Assembly: GCA_035289385.1 (NCBI GenBank)
Contig: DATDXI010000012.1
Coordinates: 10,891 to 74,890, forward strand
Length of the DNA: 64,000 nt
Reading direction: 5' to 3'
Source of the DNA: JACOZM01 sp035289385
GTDB taxonomy: Archaea; Nanobdellota; Nanobdellia; Woesearchaeales; GW2011-AR9
The position numbers and the translations under genes were made by a program. The notes below the pieces were generated by a model. The model saw only the letters and a program-made list of their open reading frames with translations, ran no database searches and was not told the DNA's origin. Of the stretch, positions 23,892 through 32,362 are shown piece after piece; within the stretch, counting starts at the first letter, position 1, and every line of letters starts with the position of its first letter.

Positions 23892-25010
23892 TCAATATTT
23901 TTTTTCTCCAATATTTCCTGGAGAACATTTTCCAAGTCTGTCATCATTCGATAAAGCGAATTTTCTTCTCACCAGCTCTTCCGTGGTAATAACAGTATGA
24001 CGGCTGGCAATATCTTTAATCACACGCTCAAAGAGTGCTTCACGTTTCTTTAAGGATATGCCTACATGAGGTGCAACAGTATTTCCTATAATTGTATTGC
24101 CCATAACAGTATTGCCCGTACTAGTATTATCCATACCATCAGTATTATCTACACTATTATTTCTCCTGCCTCTCTGTGGGAAAGGATCATCCGCTAGGTC
24201 AACAGCATGAAATTCATAATTGAGGGGGATTTTTGCCATGGAGACCATCTGCCGGCCAATCCAAAAGTATGGAAAACCTAGCTTATTGATAAACGTGGCA
24301 TGAAATGGCAGACGAAAAAAAGGGAGCGTTGTGCAAGGCACTTCCAGAACTCCTCTCTCGGCATTCCCCTGAATATCTCTATCTCTGCTTCCATGCGCCT
24401 TCCTCCACTCCACATCCCTGCTCGGCCAATAAGGGGCATTGGGAGCAAAACACCAGCTCCATTTTGGCCCATGGCTGCGTTTCACACCTCCAGACATAAA
24501 CCTATTCAGCCCCATCAGCAAAGGATAAGCAAACGTCGGAATGACAGAGGAATCATACAAATAACCGCGTGACGATAAGAGCTGCAATGTTTCTATATCA
24601 ATATCATAGCCTGGCACTTTAAATCCTAGTGGCTTCTTTCCGATGACTTCCTCGATGAGCTCTTCACTTCGCTGGATTTCTAGGATCTTCTCCGACAAAA
24701 TAAGCTTTCTGAATCCAAAAATATGAGAATAAGTATGATTGGCAACTTCATGCCCGGCTCGATTTATTTTTTTAACTAAGGCCCGCTTCTGTGGGATTTC
24801 TAAGTCCTTTCCGATAACAAAAAACGTTGCCTTTACGCCATACTTTTCAAAAAGGTCAAGATAACGAGGGATAGAAGTAATAAAGATATCATCGGGATAT
24901 TCAGGAACAGTATTCCCATAATAAGAAGAATTGACCCAATGGCCGTCTAAATCTACTTGGATTGTACTTAATTTTTTTTGTGGTAGCTGTTGCAGCATCT
25001 GTTCTGCCAT
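23892..25010 (-). CDS. NodB-like polysaccharide deacetylase
   Basis: The 372-aa protein has the polysaccharide deacetylase core: VDLDGHW as metal-site motif 1 (the usual first Asp pair appears as D-L-D), YGVKATFFVIG, EVANHTYSH (the HxxxH zinc motif), GFKVPGYDID and DSSVIPT. The C-terminal part is long, as in XrtA-associated deacetylases that sit beside FemAB genes. About residues 285-312 consist of DNT/GNT five-residue repeats coded by a 15-bp tandem repeat, likely a surface loop. A weak AT-rich box is 22-31 bases before the ATG. Cytosolic by sequence, since no signal peptide is seen. Confidence 0.82.
   Translation of the reverse strand: MAEQMLQQLPQKKLSTIQVDLDGHWVNSSYYGNTVPEYPDDIFITSIPRYLDLFEKYGVKATFFVIGKDLEIPQKRALVKKINRAGHEVANHTYSHIFGFRKLILSEKILEIQRSEELIEEVIGKKPLGFKVPGYDIDIETLQLLSSRGYLYDSSVIPTFAYPLLMGLNRFMSGGVKRSHGPKWSWCFAPNAPYWPSRDVEWRKAHGSRDRDIQGNAERGVLEVPCTTLPFFRLPFHATFINKLGFPYFWIGRQMVSMAKIPLNYEFHAVDLADDPFPQRGRRNNSVDNTDGMDNTSTGNTVMGNTIIGNTVAPHVGISLKKREALFERVIKDIASRHTVITTEELVRRKFALSNDDRLGKCSPGNIGEKKY
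24075..24157. repeat. 15-bp repeat inside the deacetylase gene
   Basis: Five to six degenerate copies of a 15-bp unit of the type ACAGTATTGCCCATA code for repeated five-residue units (xxGNT). Frame is kept, so length change alters only a loop. Confidence 0.7.
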
Positions 25011-25108
25011 GCTTCATATCAGAAATGACCCCTAATTAAAGGTTATGATATAGTGTAATACTTCAGCTTTGCGAAGGAGAACACGTCTCAAAATAGCATC
25101 CTAAAGCC

Positions 25109-26857
25109 TTATCCTGCAACTCTATCCTTCTTAAACAAGAAGATGACCGGCATCTTCTGCATACCCTTCTCCGTTGGGACTTCCCTTTCCACAACATGAA
25201 CTATCTGAAATCCTTGGCTTAAAAAGTAATCGATACTCTGCTGGCTGACGGGCCAATACCATTTTGGCTGAGTGTATTCCCAAACATCGATCTCCAGGAA
25301 GATGTCATGATCCTTCACTAACATAGCCAGATCTTCTTCAAAATTCTGCTTTGCATCATCAGGGTGAAATTCCTCCAGATAACGATCGCCGCGCAGCCAC
25401 CATAATGGTCCACCGACGATCGGGCTGTCTTCATGCCCTTCGTTATAATATTCCCTGCCGACAAAAGCACGGATAGACCTCGGAGAACCGGCAAAAATGA
25501 TGGCATCATCCGGCGCATTTTCCTTAAGCCATTGTCCAGCTTCCTGATAGCCAAGAAAAGTAAAGGACTTGCCATATGCTAAGCTGTCAGCTACGACAAA
25601 CGACTGTTGGGCGATGAAAAATACTGCTCCAAGCACGAGCAGGAATTTAAGCGGAGATGCAAATTTCTTGGTAGTAAACCCTGCAGCAAAAGAGGCTAGC
25701 TCTGTTAAGGTAAAAACTGCTAAGATGATGGCTAAAGGCAAGAGAGGAAGCATATATCTATCTTGAGTGTTATCGACGTTTACTTCAAAGAACAGCCAGT
25801 AGCATACCCCTAACACTAATGGTCCATAAAAAATTCTTTGCCGATAGATGATGACCAGAGCGATCCCCATGAGTACAAATGGGATCAGATACCAAGAAAA
25901 GATCCATTTGAGCATCCCTGCCGCTTCAAGACCAAAAGGCATTCCCCGCAGCTGAAGAAAGAGGCCAAAGACACGCCCAAGAAGTTTTGTATGCAGGAAA
26001 ACAGCAGCGACTATCGAAGCGACAATAGCTGCTCCCCAGGGAATGACCCATGAAGCAATATATGGCTTTGAAAGAAACATCTCTTTCCTTTTGAAGAGTA
26101 AATAATAGACAAGAATAGCTAAGATAAAGAGAACTGACTGGACCTTATGGAGCAAGGTGATCAGGAAAGATAAGCCTAATATGATCCCCCACTTCATATT
26201 CTGCTCCTTTTCCAGCTTCACTAATGAATACATCAGAAAAATGACGCTGACGAGCAATGGAGCATCCCCCAGCGGGCGGATCGTGTAAAAATAATAGATA
26301 TGGTTTACAGAAAGCAAGATAGCCGCCATCAATCCCGTAAACTTATCACGAAGCTCCTTGCCCAGCAGATAGATGAGGATAACTCCTAACACGCAGTAAG
26401 TAAGGATCATCAGCTCTGAAGCGGTAGATATGTTGCCAGTGATGATAGAATAAAATGCAGTTATTGTTTGAGGGATAGCATAATCTTCTAAATAATACGT
26501 CGGCCAGAGCAGGGTGGAAAGAGGATGCATGATTAATTTCTGCGCATACCACAGATGGACTGCTGCATCGTTCCAGATGCTTTCCATGGGCAGATACTTC
26601 AGCCTGATCAAGACGGTCCCTATAACAACAAAGAACAGCAGGATAGCATACAAACCTATCTTTCGTTCCTTGCCTTGGAAATAAACTCTTGCTTTTTGAA
26701 AGAGATCGAAAGCATTTTTTTTCTGCTCGGAAAAAGGTTCATGATGAGGGGATACTTGTTCATGATGTTGGACTAGCGGTTCCTGATGGGAAGACGCATG
26801 ATGATGAGACCTATGGCTAGGATGCCCCTCCTCTGTATTGATATGTTCATTGACCAT
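25109..26857 (-). CDS. GT-C membrane glycosyltransferase (ArnT/PMT-like) with His-rich N-terminus
   Basis: A multi-spanning protein with an IWNDAAVHLWYAQ loop after the first membrane helix carrying the acidic residue expected in GT-C enzymes, about 11-12 helices, and a soluble C-terminal domain (WYWPVSQQSIDYFL...). I use the ATG at 26857; a TTG at 26923 is also open, just after the upstream stop. From 26857 the protein starts with about 45 residues rich in His, Ser and Glu (SHRSHHHASSHQEP...), a repetitive cytosolic tail not typical of the family. It probably transfers a sugar from a lipid carrier at the outer face. Confidence 0.75.
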   Translation of the reverse strand: MVNEHINTEEGHPSHRSHHHASSHQEPLVQHHEQVSPHHEPFSEQKKNAFDLFQKARVYFQGKERKIGLYAILLFFVVIGTVLIRLKYLPMESIWNDAAVHLWYAQKLIMHPLSTLLWPTYYLEDYAIPQTITAFYSIITGNISTASELMILTYCVLGVILIYLLGKELRDKFTGLMAAILLSVNHIYYFYTIRPLGDAPLLVSVIFLMYSLVKLEKEQNMKWGIILGLSFLITLLHKVQSVLFILAILVYYLLFKRKEMFLSKPYIASWVIPWGAAIVASIVAAVFLHTKLLGRVFGLFLQLRGMPFGLEAAGMLKWIFSWYLIPFVLMGIALVIIYRQRIFYGPLVLGVCYWLFFEVNVDNTQDRYMLPLLPLAIILAVFTLTELASFAAGFTTKKFASPLKFLLVLGAVFFIAQQSFVVADSLAYGKSFTFLGYQEAGQWLKENAPDDAIIFAGSPRSIRAFVGREYYNEGHEDSPIVGGPLWWLRGDRYLEEFHPDDAKQNFEEDLAMLVKDHDIFLEIDVWEYTQPKWYWPVSQQSIDYFLSQGFQIVHVVEREVPTEKGMQKMPVIFLFKKDRVAG

Positions 26858-26926
26858 CGTTTTATGAGACCGTTTTATGAGATAGTTTAACAAAAAATAC
26901 GCTAGGCGGAGATAAAATCTCAAACC

Positions 26927-27883
26927 TTAATGGATAACCCCCACCGGATCTGGTATCAACCGCATATCTTCCGGGCGGATCACTTTAGAGAACTGATAAT
27001 CCCCTACACCTAACGGGTTAAATCTACCAGTATACATAATTTCCAAAATTAACCGAGGCTTCTTCCTCGATCTCGAGCCATAATGGAAACATCGTGAAGC
27101 ATTGATCAGCACAGCATTTCCCGCTGTTCCAACCACCTTCAGCGCTTTTTCCGGAGATATCTGCTGATACATTTTCTCATCAGTCACCCGCTCATTATAA
27201 TATCCTATACGGTCAGCGATGACCTCTGATATGTCTCCTGGGAGGAAAGTAAAAGGCCCAGCATCCTCATCAACGTCATGGATAGCGACGAATATCTGAA
27301 AGCGCTTATGAAACCTCTTATCCAGATGATACATCTGCGGCCCGATCGTCTGGTCATTAACGGCAGTATGCATCAGAAAGATATCCCCTATTACGGGCTT
27401 CTCTCCCATATAGTTGGCAACCATGCTGACAATCTCTGGCTTTGTGGCAAATGTTACAACAGGTAGTATCTCTTGAAGAGAATAATACTTCCCTTTTACA
27501 CCGCCTTTGCCGATAAGGAAAGGCTTCGCCTTGAATTCTTGGGGGTTTTTCCGGTAATACTCCTCGACGTCAGCGCTCTTTTCCTTGAACAGCTTCTGGC
27601 AATGGGCAACAACCTCTTGTAATCCTGGAAGCGATTTTGCCGTGATAAACTTATAATGCACATCTTTAGGAAGAGTTAAAGGAGGCTGAACACGTTTCAG
27701 GAAAGGCTGTATCTCCTTTTCCCGATTCAGGTAACGAAAGGGATGGCGCGCTATCTTTAAGCTGCGAAGAATTGCCCAGCGATACTTGCAATGGACACCC
27801 AATTTAGTCAACCCATGGTTGATGATCCTGTCTGTCCCGGTGCTTCGGAATTTTTCAAAGGTATACACGCTCTTAACTCCCAT
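26927..27883 (-). CDS. PhyH-like Fe(II)/2-oxoglutarate dioxygenase
   Basis: The 318-aa protein has the double-stranded beta-helix metal triad: MYHLDKRFH (His-x-Asp), later CFHYGSRSRKKPR with the distal His and the 2-oxoglutarate Arg, and GPFTFLPG between them. Phytanoyl-CoA dioxygenase-like enzymes in glycan loci hydroxylate sugars, lipids or small molecules; the substrate here is unknown. An oxygen-dependent enzyme implies at least occasional oxygen exposure. It has its own TATA box and is followed by the GT-C gene after a few bases. Confidence 0.78.
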   Translation of the reverse strand: MGVKSVYTFEKFRSTGTDRIINHGLTKLGVHCKYRWAILRSLKIARHPFRYLNREKEIQPFLKRVQPPLTLPKDVHYKFITAKSLPGLQEVVAHCQKLFKEKSADVEEYYRKNPQEFKAKPFLIGKGGVKGKYYSLQEILPVVTFATKPEIVSMVANYMGEKPVIGDIFLMHTAVNDQTIGPQMYHLDKRFHKRFQIFVAIHDVDEDAGPFTFLPGDISEVIADRIGYYNERVTDEKMYQQISPEKALKVVGTAGNAVLINASRCFHYGSRSRKKPRLILEIMYTGRFNPLGVGDYQFSKVIRPEDMRLIPDPVGVIH

Positions 27884-27905
27884 AGCTGCTTCAGTAAAAA
27901 AAGAG

Positions 27906-27914
27906 ATTTATAAT
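27906..27914 (-). promoter_or_regulatory. TATA box of the dioxygenase gene
   Basis: ATTATAAAT 23-31 bases before the ATG at 27883. Confidence 0.65.
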
Positions 27915-28016
27915 ACTTTTGGTGATAGGATATATGAGTCCAGAAAAGCTACAGATCTGAGAAAAACAAGGGGAGAAAAAAGAGAAAACAAAGGGAAAAA
28001 GGATTACTTTGTGGAA

Positions 28017-29585
28017 CTAAATACGTGCCTTCTTCCGTGTCAAAAAAGCGAATACTTTCTTGAACAGCCGCAAGTCTAGCTTAAATTTCTTCTCTATCAG
28101 AAGCAGGATATCTTTATCCTCTTTGCCGATTCCCCCAAACAGAACGACCAAAAAAGCGTAAGTGATGAGGAACACAGCGCAAAGGGCAGAGAAACTAAAG
28201 AGCTGCAGTTGAACGTCCACCAAGCTTAAGAAAACCCATACTCCTCCTAAAGGCAACAAGGCCCCGGCAAGGTACTTCAGATAATACGAAAGTGGCAAGG
28301 CAAAAGGGACGATCTGCCGTACTTTTATCCAGATGATAGCTTCTTTCAGGATTACAGAAAATGCTGTTGAAGATGCTGCACCCAAAAGCCCATATGTAGG
28401 GATAAGGATGACATTAAAGATAATATTGATTGCAGCAGCGGAAATATTCACCCAGAAGATAAATTTTACCTTATCAAAAGACTTCAGCACTTCTACCGTC
28501 GGCCCAGTTACCACACTGATGAACGAGCCAAGGATCAGCACGATGGCTGCCGGATAGGCGCTGATATACTCATTGCCAAAGAGAATTCCGATAATGGTCT
28601 TGGGAAAAGAGAGAAAGAGGATAAGAAAAGGGCAGCTCAGCAAAAAGATCCAGCGAGTGATGACGGTAAAGATCTTTCCAACTTCTAGAGGATCCATCTT
28701 TGTCCGTAATTCCGTCAGGATCGGAAAAGCTATCCTCGAGAAAGAAGCTAAAAAGATGATGATGCTGGAGCTTATGGCAAGGGCAACATTATAGATCCCC
28801 ACTGCTGCCGCATCCTTAAAATAGCCCAGCAGAAACGTATCCGCCCAGCCCATCACGTCTAGGAATATGGCGGAGAGGAACAGAGGCAGAGAAAATTGCA
28901 GAAGCTTCTTGTATTCCATGATCGGCTTTTCTTTGCTGGTGAAGATAGGAACAACTTTCTTTTCCAGAAAGAAGAAGTTTACGGCTAACCCTATGATCGC
29001 AGACAGCAAAAAAGCAAAGGCTATGTGCACTACAGAGCCAGAAATCAAAATGACGATTCCTATCAGCAGTATCAATAGGCCTTCCCTGCCGATAAGAGAA
29101 GAGGTCAGGGAATATTCCGGTTTCTTAAAAGCAATAAAAGATTTTCCGATAAGTTTTGTGATAGTAAAAAAAGGTATGCTCAGAGAAAAGATGATAAGGA
29201 TTGGAACAAACTGTTCATTGTGAAAGAAAGTGATCGCTATAAATTTGGCGAAGACAATGAAAATGATGCTGGAAAAGCTGCTGAACAGAAAAGCAAGTTT
29301 GGTTGCAGCATAAACAGTTCCCTTTAAACGAGGCATATCGTTGGCAACATTATACTCTACAATATACTTGATGATCCCATTATTCGTGCCCAGGGTTGCC
29401 AGAAGAGCAGTAATGTTGACGACCATGATGCCTAATGACAGCAACCCAAAATCAGACGGACCTAGATACCGTGATAACAGCAGCTTCTGGACAAAACCAA
29501 AAAGATATAATACCAAGCTTCCAAAGAATAAGATCCCTGCTCCTCTGGCAATATGAGTAAGCCCGTCGCTCTTAGTATCCATCAT
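28017..29585 (-). CDS. Wzx-type oligosaccharide flippase, copy 1
   Basis: The 522-aa protein has about 14 membrane helices and the polysaccharide-transport opening GAGILFFGSLVLYLFGFVQKLLLSRYLGPSDFGLLSL, typical of the MOP superfamily (Wzx/RfbX). It would flip a lipid-linked oligosaccharide to the outside. The start may be the ATG at 29585 or the next one at 29582. It is longer than, and not a recent copy of, the flippase at 49.2 kb, so the island may build two different glycans. Confidence 0.85.
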   Translation of the reverse strand: MMDTKSDGLTHIARGAGILFFGSLVLYLFGFVQKLLLSRYLGPSDFGLLSLGIMVVNITALLATLGTNNGIIKYIVEYNVANDMPRLKGTVYAATKLAFLFSSFSSIIFIVFAKFIAITFFHNEQFVPILIIFSLSIPFFTITKLIGKSFIAFKKPEYSLTSSLIGREGLLILLIGIVILISGSVVHIAFAFLLSAIIGLAVNFFFLEKKVVPIFTSKEKPIMEYKKLLQFSLPLFLSAIFLDVMGWADTFLLGYFKDAAAVGIYNVALAISSSIIIFLASFSRIAFPILTELRTKMDPLEVGKIFTVITRWIFLLSCPFLILFLSFPKTIIGILFGNEYISAYPAAIVLILGSFISVVTGPTVEVLKSFDKVKFIFWVNISAAAINIIFNVILIPTYGLLGAASSTAFSVILKEAIIWIKVRQIVPFALPLSYYLKYLAGALLPLGGVWVFLSLVDVQLQLFSFSALCAVFLITYAFLVVLFGGIGKEDKDILLLIEKKFKLDLRLFKKVFAFLTRKKARI

Positions 29586-29703
29586 GTTTAGTATCTCACA
29601 GTTATGGCATTATCATTTTTAATGATATTATCATCGTTAGTATCCATCAAGCGTTGTATCGCCGTAACAGATAGTTTTCGTTCATAACTCCTCAAAGAAG
29701 ATG

Positions 29704-31272
29704 TCATAATGGAATTTGTTGAGCTTTCTTCCGAGAAGATCTTTTTCCTGACGATAGACCATCCTTCAACCCTCTCGACATCATAATCTCCTCAGTATAG
29801 AGTTCTAGCCCAGTTACAATCTTATTGATATTCTCATCAGTCAAAGACCTATGTTGACAATCACCTGGCAAAGCTCCTATTCCCAGATATGTCGCTTTAA
29901 GCACGGCAGCAACAAACTTTACCGTAGCGTCATAGCTTATCGTTCTTCCTAATGAGGAAGACACCAGCTCCGGAAGCTTTTCGATGCTTTCTACTCTCTT
30001 GACTTCATCAAACAGATTGTAAAATACTTCTCCGAATGTGAGAACGGGCTTCTGCAACAAGACCGCCTCCCACCCTACTGTACCGGTAATAGTAATGACT
30101 AATGAAGACTTTTTAATCATCTCTATCGTATTTGCAAACGGAGAGATCAACCGAACATTCTGGTGCTTCTTGATAGATCTGTGGAACCCTGCCGGCCTGA
30201 TAGAAAAGTTTTTTGGATGCTCCTTGACATAAAGCTTATAGTCGCAGGGGATCGCTTTAACCAGATTGTCAATAAGGCTTACTTGATCAACATACCATTT
30301 TCCCCGGATAGAAGTAGATGCTTCAGGGAACACTTGCAACGGGAAAAAAACATATTTTTCATGTTCCAGAGGCTGTTCAAAACGGCTGCTTCTTTTTAAG
30401 AGCTTATCTTTAAGGGGATGCCACAAGAAGGGAGCTAAGTGGGGAAGGCGTCGTCGATGAGCCAGCCTTTGCAGATCCATCTTGACCCTTGATAATTTTA
30501 CAGACAGGGGCTCTTTTACCAGGGTAGAATCATCTGGCTTAAAGGGAGCATCAGTAAAGCTCTGGATCAATTTCATCGCTTCTTCCTGATCAGCTTTAGT
30601 CATCCCCCTCTCTTTTATGGAAGCATAATGCTTGACGAGCAACGGCCATTCGCTATGAAAAGCATTATCAAACGTAAACCTTCCAGGGATTCGGGGATTG
30701 ATCAGCTCTAAGACAGGAATATGATGAGCCAAAAAAATTTTATAGACGAGAACGTAGCTGTAGCCAGATATATCCATCATAAAGACGCAATCTGGCTTTA
30801 CTTCTTGGATTATTTTTTCCGTACCCTTAATGATAAACTCCATGTAACGGAAAATATCCTTTTCAGGAATCTTCTCCCGGCTCTTGTTTCGGAGAGCAGT
30901 CAGCTGCCAGATGTCAAAGACGCGGAAATCATAACGGTCTTCACTTTTTCTGACGTAGTCAACATCAGGATTTTCTATAGTCGTGCTGAGCGGAGCAAGC
31001 TGAAATACATTATCCTTATCGATGCCTTTTGAAGTCAAGAAACTGGCAACAGTTCCCGGAGCTAAAGAAAGGAAATACCCCTTGCTGTCATGCCTTCTAG
31101 CCAGCTCTTGGCTTACCTTGACCATCAATTCCTCACGGCCAGAAGACCCCGTGACAAAAACTATCTTTTTCTTATCAAAGGAACTCTTGGAGTCATTTAA
31201 GTGAGGAAAGTGATTAGAGTGGTTTGAACGGTGCGAATTGTTCTTCTCATCATTCTTGAGAGGGGTTTCCAT
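29704..31272 (-). CDS. Capsule polysaccharide-type glycosyltransferase (KpsS/LipB-like)
   Basis: A 522-aa protein whose C-terminal half has the capsule-synthesis GT-B pattern: KYVFFPLQVFPEAS, DYKLYVKEHP, VRLISPFANTIEMIKKSS and VITITGTVGWEAVLLQKPVLTFG. The N-terminal half (IVFVTGSSGREELMVKVS...) is a Rossmann-like domain. The ATG at 31272 is favoured by a TTTATTAATA box 23-32 bases before it and a GGAGAGG site. About 25 His/Asn/Ser-rich residues (SHRSNHSNHF) precede the first domain. It probably adds an acidic or nonulosonic sugar; donor not shown. Confidence 0.7.
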   Translation of the reverse strand: METPLKNDEKNNSHRSNHSNHFPHLNDSKSSFDKKKIVFVTGSSGREELMVKVSQELARRHDSKGYFLSLAPGTVASFLTSKGIDKDNVFQLAPLSTTIENPDVDYVRKSEDRYDFRVFDIWQLTALRNKSREKIPEKDIFRYMEFIIKGTEKIIQEVKPDCVFMMDISGYSYVLVYKIFLAHHIPVLELINPRIPGRFTFDNAFHSEWPLLVKHYASIKERGMTKADQEEAMKLIQSFTDAPFKPDDSTLVKEPLSVKLSRVKMDLQRLAHRRRLPHLAPFLWHPLKDKLLKRSSRFEQPLEHEKYVFFPLQVFPEASTSIRGKWYVDQVSLIDNLVKAIPCDYKLYVKEHPKNFSIRPAGFHRSIKKHQNVRLISPFANTIEMIKKSSLVITITGTVGWEAVLLQKPVLTFGEVFYNLFDEVKRVESIEKLPELVSSSLGRTISYDATVKFVAAVLKATYLGIGALPGDCQHRSLTDENINKIVTGLELYTEEIMMSRGLKDGLSSGKRSSRKKAQQIPL

Positions 31273-31336
31273 CAGCCTCTCCACTTGACGTGTGTTTATT
31301 AATATTTTGAAAGATGGTTTTTAAGGATATGATCTG

Positions 31337-31354
31337 CGAGATTTAGGACAGAGC
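31337..31354. repeat. Solo copy of the element's right end
   Basis: CGAGATTTAGGACAGAGC, 18 bases identical to 18194-18211. No matching left end was found within 500 bases, so it is a remnant or the end of a deleted copy. Confidence 0.65.
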
Positions 31355-31355
31355 T

Positions 31356-31403
31356 GAGATAATCAGAGAGATAATTAGGGAGATAATCAGAGAGATGAAC
31401 AGA
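31356..31403. repeat. 12-bp tandem repeat, four units
   Basis: GAGATAATCAGA, GAGATAATTAGG, GAGATAATCAGA, GAGATGAACAGA: four units starting two bases after the solo element end. It is part of the gap 31285-31526 between two divergent genes, which otherwise contains only promoter-like AT-rich sequence. Confidence 0.8.
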
Positions 31404-31526
31404 AGAAAGATGAACATAAAGATGATAGAACGTACGACGAAAAAAGAAAGACCCTGTTTTGGAAGAGTCTTGTTTCAGAAAGTATTTAAAAGCGCACTTT
31501 GCTGAAAGTATAGTTTAATTGAAAGT

Positions 31527-32309
31527 ATGAGGATATTCAACGGAAGGAAAACGAAAAGATTACGGGCAAAAATGACAAATCCAAAGATGATGAAATTTAA
31601 GAGATATAAAAATACTTCTTTCCGTTTTACTCCTCTTATCCCTTTTGTCCGAGGAAGAGTTCTGGATGTATGTTGTGTAGGTATGGGAGCAAATGACATT
31701 ATGGGCGGGCATGATTTTATGCACGGAAAACTAAAGAGAATTAAGCCTGACATCGAGTTATATGGCATGGACATCGATAAGGAAGGGGTTGAAAAGCTCA
31801 ATCAGCATGGTTTTAAGGTTATCCATCAGGATGTTCAAAAAAAATTTGACCTAAAGATGAAGTTTGATACCATCCTTTGTGAAGAAGGGATTGAACATCT
31901 CGATGATCTTAACAGCTTTTTGAAGAATATGCATGACCATCTTAAAGATGATGGCTTATTCTTATTGACCACCCCAAATATCATCGGCCTTCATGTTTTC
32001 TTAGGAGTTCTTTTGCATGGACAACCACGAAAAAACCCCTATCACACCCATTATCATACCCGAGATTCTATCAAATATTTGCTGGAAAGCAATGGTTTTG
32101 AGATATTAAATATCGATTGGTTCTCTCCCACAAACCTTAAGGCAACAAACTTTAATGCCAGAATGAATTCGTGGCTTACTGCCATCCTTCCCCATCGCTG
32201 GGGCAAACATATTTGGGTCGTGGCTAGAAAGAAAGGAAACAGAAAAGGATATAGAGGAAGAAGTTACCAGGATATACCTTGGGCCAGTACAAAAACTCGT
32301 GTCGGATAA
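31527..32309 (+). CDS. Class I SAM-dependent methyltransferase
   Basis: The 260-aa protein has the methyltransferase order: VLDVCCVGMGAND (motif I), LYGMDIDKEGVEKL, KFDTILCEEGIEHLDDL and LLTTPNIIG. The Cys pair in the SAM loop is unusual. A GTATTTAAAAGC box lies about 38-49 bases upstream, so a short leader is possible. It is divergent from the capsule GT; methylation of a sugar hydroxyl or of a lipid carrier is the likely activity, without direct evidence. Confidence 0.75.
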   Translation: MRIFNGRKTKRLRAKMTNPKMMKFKRYKNTSFRFTPLIPFVRGRVLDVCCVGMGANDIMGGHDFMHGKLKRIKPDIELYGMDIDKEGVEKLNQHGFKVIHQDVQKKFDLKMKFDTILCEEGIEHLDDLNSFLKNMHDHLKDDGLFLLTTPNIIGLHVFLGVLLHGQPRKNPYHTHYHTRDSIKYLLESNGFEILNIDWFSPTNLKATNFNARMNSWLTAILPHRWGKHIWVVARKKGNRKGYRGRSYQDIPWASTKTRVG

Positions 32310-32362
32310 TCCTCCGCAAAATAGGTAAAAGCTTATTGATTAGGAAAGGAGGAGTAAAGAAC

